From Chthoniobacterales bacterium (GTDB lineage Bacteria; Verrucomicrobiota; Verrucomicrobiia; Chthoniobacterales; UBA10450): a DNA stretch of 8,791 bases. Positions 5,221 to 8,791 of this stretch are shown piece by piece (the first letter of the stretch is position 1; every line of letters starts with the position of its first letter). The stretch covers positions 1-8,791 of the forward strand of contig JACCTI010000128.1 of NCBI GenBank assembly GCA_013812515.1, given 5' to 3'. The notes under the pieces were generated by a model. It was not told where the DNA came from and ran no database searches. It saw only the letters and a program-made list of their open reading frames with translations. Position numbers and translations under genes: made by a program.

Positions 5221-6698
5221 CGGTTCTGCGAAAAGTAGGCGCCGAAGTTTGGCGCCAGCATCCGCACGAAAGTCTGCGGGAAGAAACCCAGCCAGAGCAG
5301 CGCCACGACGAGCAGCGCAATTGGCAGGCGCAGCGGTTGGCGGAGATCAGGGACGGAAAGCCAGCGCTCCGGCATGCTGCCCATGAACGTGGCGCGATAA
5401 GCGCGCAGCATGTAGACGGCAGAAATGACCACCCCCCAGAGCGCGAGGAGCGTTGCGATCTGAAAGATGTGGAAGCGATCGAAATCGGCTCCTTTGTGGA
5501 AGGCGCCGAAGAACACCATCACTTCCGCGCTGAAGTTGGCGAAGCCGGGCAGGCCAATGGATGCAAATGCACCGAGGCCGAAGGCGAACGCCCCCACCGG
5601 CATGACTCGACCGAGCCCGCCAAGGTCTGCTAGCACCAGCGTCCCAGTGCGTTCCCGCACTTGACCCGCAATCGCGAAGAGGAGTGCAATGGAGAGGCCG
5701 TGCGCGAACATCAGGATCGCCGCACCATTCATCCCGAGAAGATTGGCGCTCGCAATGCCCAGGAAAATGTAGCCCATGTGCATCACGCTCGAGTAGCCGA
5801 GCATCCAGTCGAGCCGCTTCTGCGCGATCGTGACCAGGCCGACGTAAATGATGTTGCCTAACAAAAGGATGATGAGCAGCCAGGCCCAGTGGCGCGCCCC
5901 TTCCGGCAGCATCGGAATGGCGATGCGGAGTAGGCCGTAGAGACCGAATTTCTTCAGCACGCCCGCGTGCAACATCGCGGCAGGCGCCGGTGCAGCAGCG
6001 TAGGCCTGCGGGGCCCAGGTGTGAAACGGAAAGAGGGAAATGAGGATGCCAAAGCCAATTAAGAGCAGCAGGTAAATCTGCCGTTGCGCTTCAACCGGAA
6101 TCTGGCCGGCGGAGGCGGCGGTTTGCAGGACACGCAGATCGAAACTGCGCGCGGCTTCCGGCACGCTGCGATAGAGAAGGATGAGGCCGAGCAGCAGGAT
6201 GAAGCTGCCCGTTGCCAGGTAGATCGTCACTTTCCAAGCCGCGGCGTGACGATCGCCGCTGCCCCAGATTCCGATGAGGAGAAAAGTCGGGATCAGGGCC
6301 AGCTCGTGGAAGGCGTAGAGAAAAAACAGATCGAGCGAAGCGAAAGCCCCGAGCGCGCCCGCCGCGATGAACAAAAGGCAGGCATAGAATGCGTGCTCGT
6401 GCCGTTTGATTTCGCCGGTGAACCAGACGGCGGCGAGCGTCACGAGCGCGGTCAACAGCACCATGATGAGGCTCAACCCATCCAGGCCCAAAATGAAACT
6501 CAGCCGCCACTCCGCGCTGATCGGCAGGGAGCTGACGAACATGAAACCCTGTGCCGCCTGGTCGAATTGGAACACGGCACCCGCTGTCGCCAGGAGCGTG
6601 AACGCAGAGGCGGCCAGAGCGGTGCGTCGCGCCGGTGCGCCAACCAGGATCGCGAGCGCGGCGAGAAGCGGACAAAATACGATGAAGAGCAGGATCAT
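5217..6698 (-). CDS. nuoM: NADH-quinone oxidoreductase (complex I) subunit M, divergent channel
   Basis: This is an antiporter-like membrane subunit of complex I, 493 residues, with about 14 transmembrane segments. The start at 6698 (MILLFIVFCPLLAAL) forms a four-base ATGA overlap with the nuoL stop codon. The frame continues to an ATG at 6806, but that would run 36 polar residues over nuoL. Compared with E. coli NuoM, Glu132 in FHELALIP (E144), Lys250 in VLKKFGLYGLLR (K265) and Glu392 in FSAEVMVFFG (E407) are kept. The TM7 segment reads FGILISLFPFHTWAPQAY, with Leu219 (codon 6042-6044) where the essential Lys234 is expected, and WAPQAY in place of the usual WLPDAH. GYSSVMHMGY (301-310) and FAHGLS (331-336) confirm the family. 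The equivalence is from alignment by eye. The subunit identity is firm from sequence and operon position. Confidence 0.94.
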   Translation of the reverse strand: MILLFIVFCPLLAALAILVGAPARRTALAASAFTLLATAGAVFQFDQAAQGFMFVSSLPISAEWRLSFILGLDGLSLIMVLLTALVTLAAVWFTGEIKRHEHAFYACLLFIAAGALGAFASLDLFFLYAFHELALIPTFLLIGIWGSGDRHAAAWKVTIYLATGSFILLLGLILLYRSVPEAARSFDLRVLQTAASAGQIPVEAQRQIYLLLLIGFGILISLFPFHTWAPQAYAAAPAPAAMLHAGVLKKFGLYGLLRIAIPMLPEGARHWAWLLIILLLGNIIYVGLVTIAQKRLDWMLGYSSVMHMGYIFLGIASANLLGMNGAAILMFAHGLSIALLFAIAGQVRERTGTLVLADLGGLGRVMPVGAFAFGLGAFASIGLPGFANFSAEVMVFFGAFHKGADFDRFHIFQIATLLALWGVVISAVYMLRAYRATFMGSMPERWLSVPDLRQPLRLPIALLVVALLWLGFFPQTFVRMLAPNFGAYFSQNR

Positions 6699-8491
6699 CG
6701 GAAGACGGTGAAGTAGATCAGCCCGATGATGCCGAGGCCGAAAAGAAACGAGTAGGCTTGCAGATTCCCGACTTGGAAAAGCCGGAGCAGAGAGCCGAGC
6801 CCCCACGTCGCGCCGCTCGCGCCGCGGACCGCACCTGCATCAATGATCCAACGATCAAAAAACCCGGAGAAACTGGCGAGCGCTTCCTGCGTGCTGCGAA
6901 TCAGCCATGCGTAAACTTCATCGAAATATAGCCGCCGGCGCAGCAGCGCGAGATCGATCGGATCGGCGTCGCGATTCCGGTAAAGTATGAAGCCGAGGAG
7001 AACGCCGCTGATCATCACCGCAGTCGCGAGGATCGGGACAATGTGGCTGCCTTCATGCGCAGGCGGAACGTTGAGGAACAGCTTCGCGAAGAAACCGAAG
7101 CCCGCGATCGATGACGGAATAGCAAGAGCGAGGAGCGGTCCGGTCATGACGAACGGTGATTCCTTGCCGTGCTCCGCGTGTTCGCTCCGCGGCGTCCCGA
7201 AGAAAACGACTACGACCAGACGCAGCATGTAGAACGCGGTCAGGAAAGCGGTGAAGAGCGCGAGGATGAAGATCGGCATGTTCTTCTCGTAAGCGAGCGC
7301 CAGAATCGCGTCTTTGCTGAAGAAGCCGCTGAATGGCGGGCAGCCGATCAGCGCGAGCGTTGCGACGAGAAAGGTGACGAACGTGATCTTGAGTCTCCCG
7401 GCGAGCCCGCCCATCCGCCAGATGTTCTGCTCGTGGTGCAGCATGATAATAATCGACCCGGCCCCAAGGAAGAGAAGCGCTTTGAAGAAGGCGTGTGTAA
7501 AGAGGTGGAACATCGCGTCTTCACCCGAGGCGAGACCGACCGCCATGATCATGTAACCGAGCTGTGAGACTGTGGAGTAGGCGAGGATGCGCTTGATGTC
7601 GTTCTGCTGCGTTGCGATCAGACCCGCCATGACTGCCGTGATCGTGCCGATCCAGGCAATGACGGTGAGCGCTTCCGGTGAGGCTTGAATGAGAAACCCG
7701 ACCCGGACGAGCATGTAAACGCCGGCCGCGACCATCGTCGCCGCGTGGATCAACGCGGAGATCGGCGTCGGCCCTTCCATGGCATCGGGGAGCCAGACGT
7801 GCAGTGGAAACTGGGCTGACTTCCCGACGGCGCCGCAGAAAATCAGAAGCGCCGCGGCCGTGACGTAGCCGGGATGGCCGGTGATCTTTCCCATCTCGCC
7901 CGCTATTTCCCCGAAGACGACCGATCCTGTGGCGGCCCAGATCATGAGGATGCCGAGCATGAAGCCGAAATCGCCGAGACGATTGGTGATGAATGCCTTG
8001 TTGGCCGCATCGGCCGCACTGTCGCGCTCGAACCAGTGGCCGATGAGCAGATAGGAACTAACTCCGACCAGCTCCCAGAAGATGAAGATCATGACGAAGT
8101 TGTTCGCGAGCACGATTCCAAGCATCGAGAACATGAAGAGCGAGAGAGACGCGAAGTAGCGCGATTTACCGGGATCGTGGCGCATGTAGCCTAACGAATA
8201 GATATGGATAAGCGCGCCCACGCCGGTCACGAGCACGAGCATGGTTTTGCTCAAGGGGTCGAGCGTCAGCCCGAGCGGGACGTAGAAGAGTGGGCGGAGA
8301 TCGATCCAGGTGAATTGGACCGCGGCCGTATCCGGCGAAGCGAAGATTAGACAGCTGCCGACGAAGCTGATGAGCGCTGCGCCGACGGAAACAAAGGCGC
8401 TGATCGTCGGCGAGCGGTTCGTGACGAGGACAATGAATGCCGCGGAAAAAAGTGGAAGGAGCAGGAGAAACCAGGGGAGAAGGCTAGACAT
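6695..8491 (-). CDS. nuoL: NADH-quinone oxidoreductase (complex I) subunit L
   Basis: This is the distal antiporter-like subunit of complex I, 598 residues. The start at 8491 (MSSLLPWFLLLLPLF) is chosen because AGGAGA lies six bases upstream. The ATG at 8539 is rejected because it lies inside a repeat. Channel residues are intact: Glu140 in FWELVG, Asp174 in NRLGDFG, Lys224 in VGKSAQFPLHVWLPDA, His249 in LIHAATMV, Lys337 in HAFFKALLFL and Lys393 in FFSKDAI. The C-terminal part (about 515-598, LYFDEVYAWLI onward) corresponds to the long lateral helix and final TM that clamp the pumping subunits together. Its stop codon overlaps the nuoM start (6695-6698). It is separated from nuoK by 118 bases holding an inverted-repeat element. 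Confidence 0.96.
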   Translation of the reverse strand: MSSLLPWFLLLLPLFSAAFIVLVTNRSPTISAFVSVGAALISFVGSCLIFASPDTAAVQFTWIDLRPLFYVPLGLTLDPLSKTMLVLVTGVGALIHIYSLGYMRHDPGKSRYFASLSLFMFSMLGIVLANNFVMIFIFWELVGVSSYLLIGHWFERDSAADAANKAFITNRLGDFGFMLGILMIWAATGSVVFGEIAGEMGKITGHPGYVTAAALLIFCGAVGKSAQFPLHVWLPDAMEGPTPISALIHAATMVAAGVYMLVRVGFLIQASPEALTVIAWIGTITAVMAGLIATQQNDIKRILAYSTVSQLGYMIMAVGLASGEDAMFHLFTHAFFKALLFLGAGSIIIMLHHEQNIWRMGGLAGRLKITFVTFLVATLALIGCPPFSGFFSKDAILALAYEKNMPIFILALFTAFLTAFYMLRLVVVVFFGTPRSEHAEHGKESPFVMTGPLLALAIPSSIAGFGFFAKLFLNVPPAHEGSHIVPILATAVMISGVLLGFILYRNRDADPIDLALLRRRLYFDEVYAWLIRSTQEALASFSGFFDRWIIDAGAVRGASGATWGLGSLLRLFQVGNLQAYSFLFGLGIIGLIYFTVFR

Positions 8492-8497
8492 CTGAGT

Positions 8498-8503
8498 TCT
8501 CCT
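8498..8503 (-). promoter_or_regulatory. nuoL ribosome binding site
   Basis: On the minus strand this reads AGGAGA, followed by a six-base spacer ACTCAG and then the ATG at 8491. It is the clearest Shine-Dalgarno sequence in the window and fixes the nuoL start. It lies outside the neighbouring repeat element, so nuoL can be initiated independently of nuoK. Confidence 0.8.
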
Positions 8504-8513
8504 GATTCTTCGC

Positions 8514-8610
8514 GCCACGAAGAAACACGGATGAAACACGGATGAAGAGAAAGCCAGCGGGCGCGGCGCCAGCGTTCCTTAATCCTTGAAAATCCGTGTT
8601 CATCGGTGGC
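8514..8610. repeat. Gene-less inverted-repeat element between nuoK and nuoL
   Basis: The outer arms 8514-8532 and 8592-8610 start with GCCAC and end with CACGGAT when read inward. They are reverse complements at 15 of 19 positions, more with small gaps. The left arm contains a perfect 11-base tandem duplication of AAACACGGATG (8523-8533 and 8534-8544). The 40-odd central bases are GC-rich and code for nothing visible. The right arm touches the first base of the nuoK stop codon on this strand. Its CGGAT-containing tandem units recall those of the GxxExxY cassette at 1002-1464, so it may be a gene-less relative; that link is inference. Confidence 0.6.
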
Positions 8611-8791
8611 TAAAATTTTAATGCACTGATGTCCTCGACGTGCGTGGTCTGACGCGCGCGATAAAGTGCGACAATAATCGCGAGGCCAACCGCCACCTCG
8701 GCCGCCGCGACCGTGATGATGAAGAAGACGAAGACTTGCGCGTTGTAGTTCGGCAGGCCATTCGCGCCTACCCGGTAGCGGGAGAAAGCGA
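8610..8791 (-). CDS. nuoK: NADH-quinone oxidoreductase (complex I) subunit K, C-terminal part
   Basis: Fifty-nine residues before the stop codon TAG (8610-8612) are visible; the 5' part lies beyond the window. The protein is a small three-helix membrane subunit of complex I next to NuoJ and NuoN. The last helix reads VFVFFIITVAAAEVAVGLAI and contains the conserved membrane glutamate (E72 in E. coli). The tail RARQTTHVEDISALKF matches the usual basic stretch and (D/E)xxxLK-like ending. It is upstream of nuoL in the standard K-L-M-N order. The missing part should be about 40-45 residues, given a family length near 100. Confidence 0.93.
   Translation of the reverse strand, partial: AFSRYRVGANGLPNYNAQVFVFFIITVAAAEVAVGLAIIVALYRARQTTHVEDISALKF

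Noticed and set aside
6084..6716. Long plus-strand open frame opposite nuoM (210 codons)
   Set aside because: It is antisense to nuoM, rich in E, R, Q and D as expected from the complement of hydrophobic codons, with no family resemblance.
6699..6806. A 36-residue N-terminal extension of nuoM
   Set aside because: It overlaps nuoL, is polar and arginine-rich unlike a NuoM N-terminus, and the ATGA overlap at 6695-6698 gives the standard start.
8492..8539. A 16-residue N-terminal extension of nuoL
   Set aside because: The upstream ATG lies in the repeat element, and a good Shine-Dalgarno sequence precedes the ATG at 8491.

Overview
This 8.8 kb window is GC-rich bacterial DNA with two convergent gene blocks. 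Gene content (two PilT-family ATPases, a GxxExxY protein, a CxxC-type HNH protein and an nuo operon) and abundant short inverted-repeat elements suggest a soil or freshwater member of the Verrucomicrobiota or a neighbouring phylum. That placement is inference from gene style only; no rRNA or other phylogenetic marker is present.

Plus strand, 1-3334: a type IV pilus retraction ATPase gene cut by the left window edge (1-999) is followed by a small GxxExxY gene (1025-1432), a second complete PilT/PilU-type ATPase (1474-2637) and an HNH-domain protein (about 2750-3334). The GxxExxY gene is enclosed by a near-perfect 27-base inverted repeat (1002-1028 and 1438-1464, 25/27 identical). Each arm is built from three 9-base units, and the gene's start codon lies inside the left arm. 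The whole unit looks like a small cassette inserted between the two ATPase genes.

Middle, 3335-3771: a 437-base intergenic region between the convergent blocks. It carries a 122-base MITE-like palindromic element (3551-3672, arms 28/30 identical), some small hairpins, a weak terminator candidate and no convincing gene.

Minus strand, 8791-3772: the 3' end of a respiratory complex I operon in the order nuoK (partial), nuoL, nuoM, nuoN. The L/M and M/N junctions are ATGA overlaps of four bases, so these proton-pumping membrane subunits are probably translationally coupled. The nuoK-nuoL gap instead holds a second inverted-repeat element (8514-8610) with no gene in it. NuoL and NuoN keep all the channel residues checked. 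NuoM keeps the TM5 glutamate, the TM8 lysine and the TM12 glutamate, but has leucine where the central TM7 lysine is expected.

Most worth follow-up: the GxxExxY inverted-repeat cassette, which resembles REP/RAYT elements in layout and whose protein has lost part of its nuclease-like active site; the gene-less relative between nuoK and nuoL; and the NuoM lysine loss.
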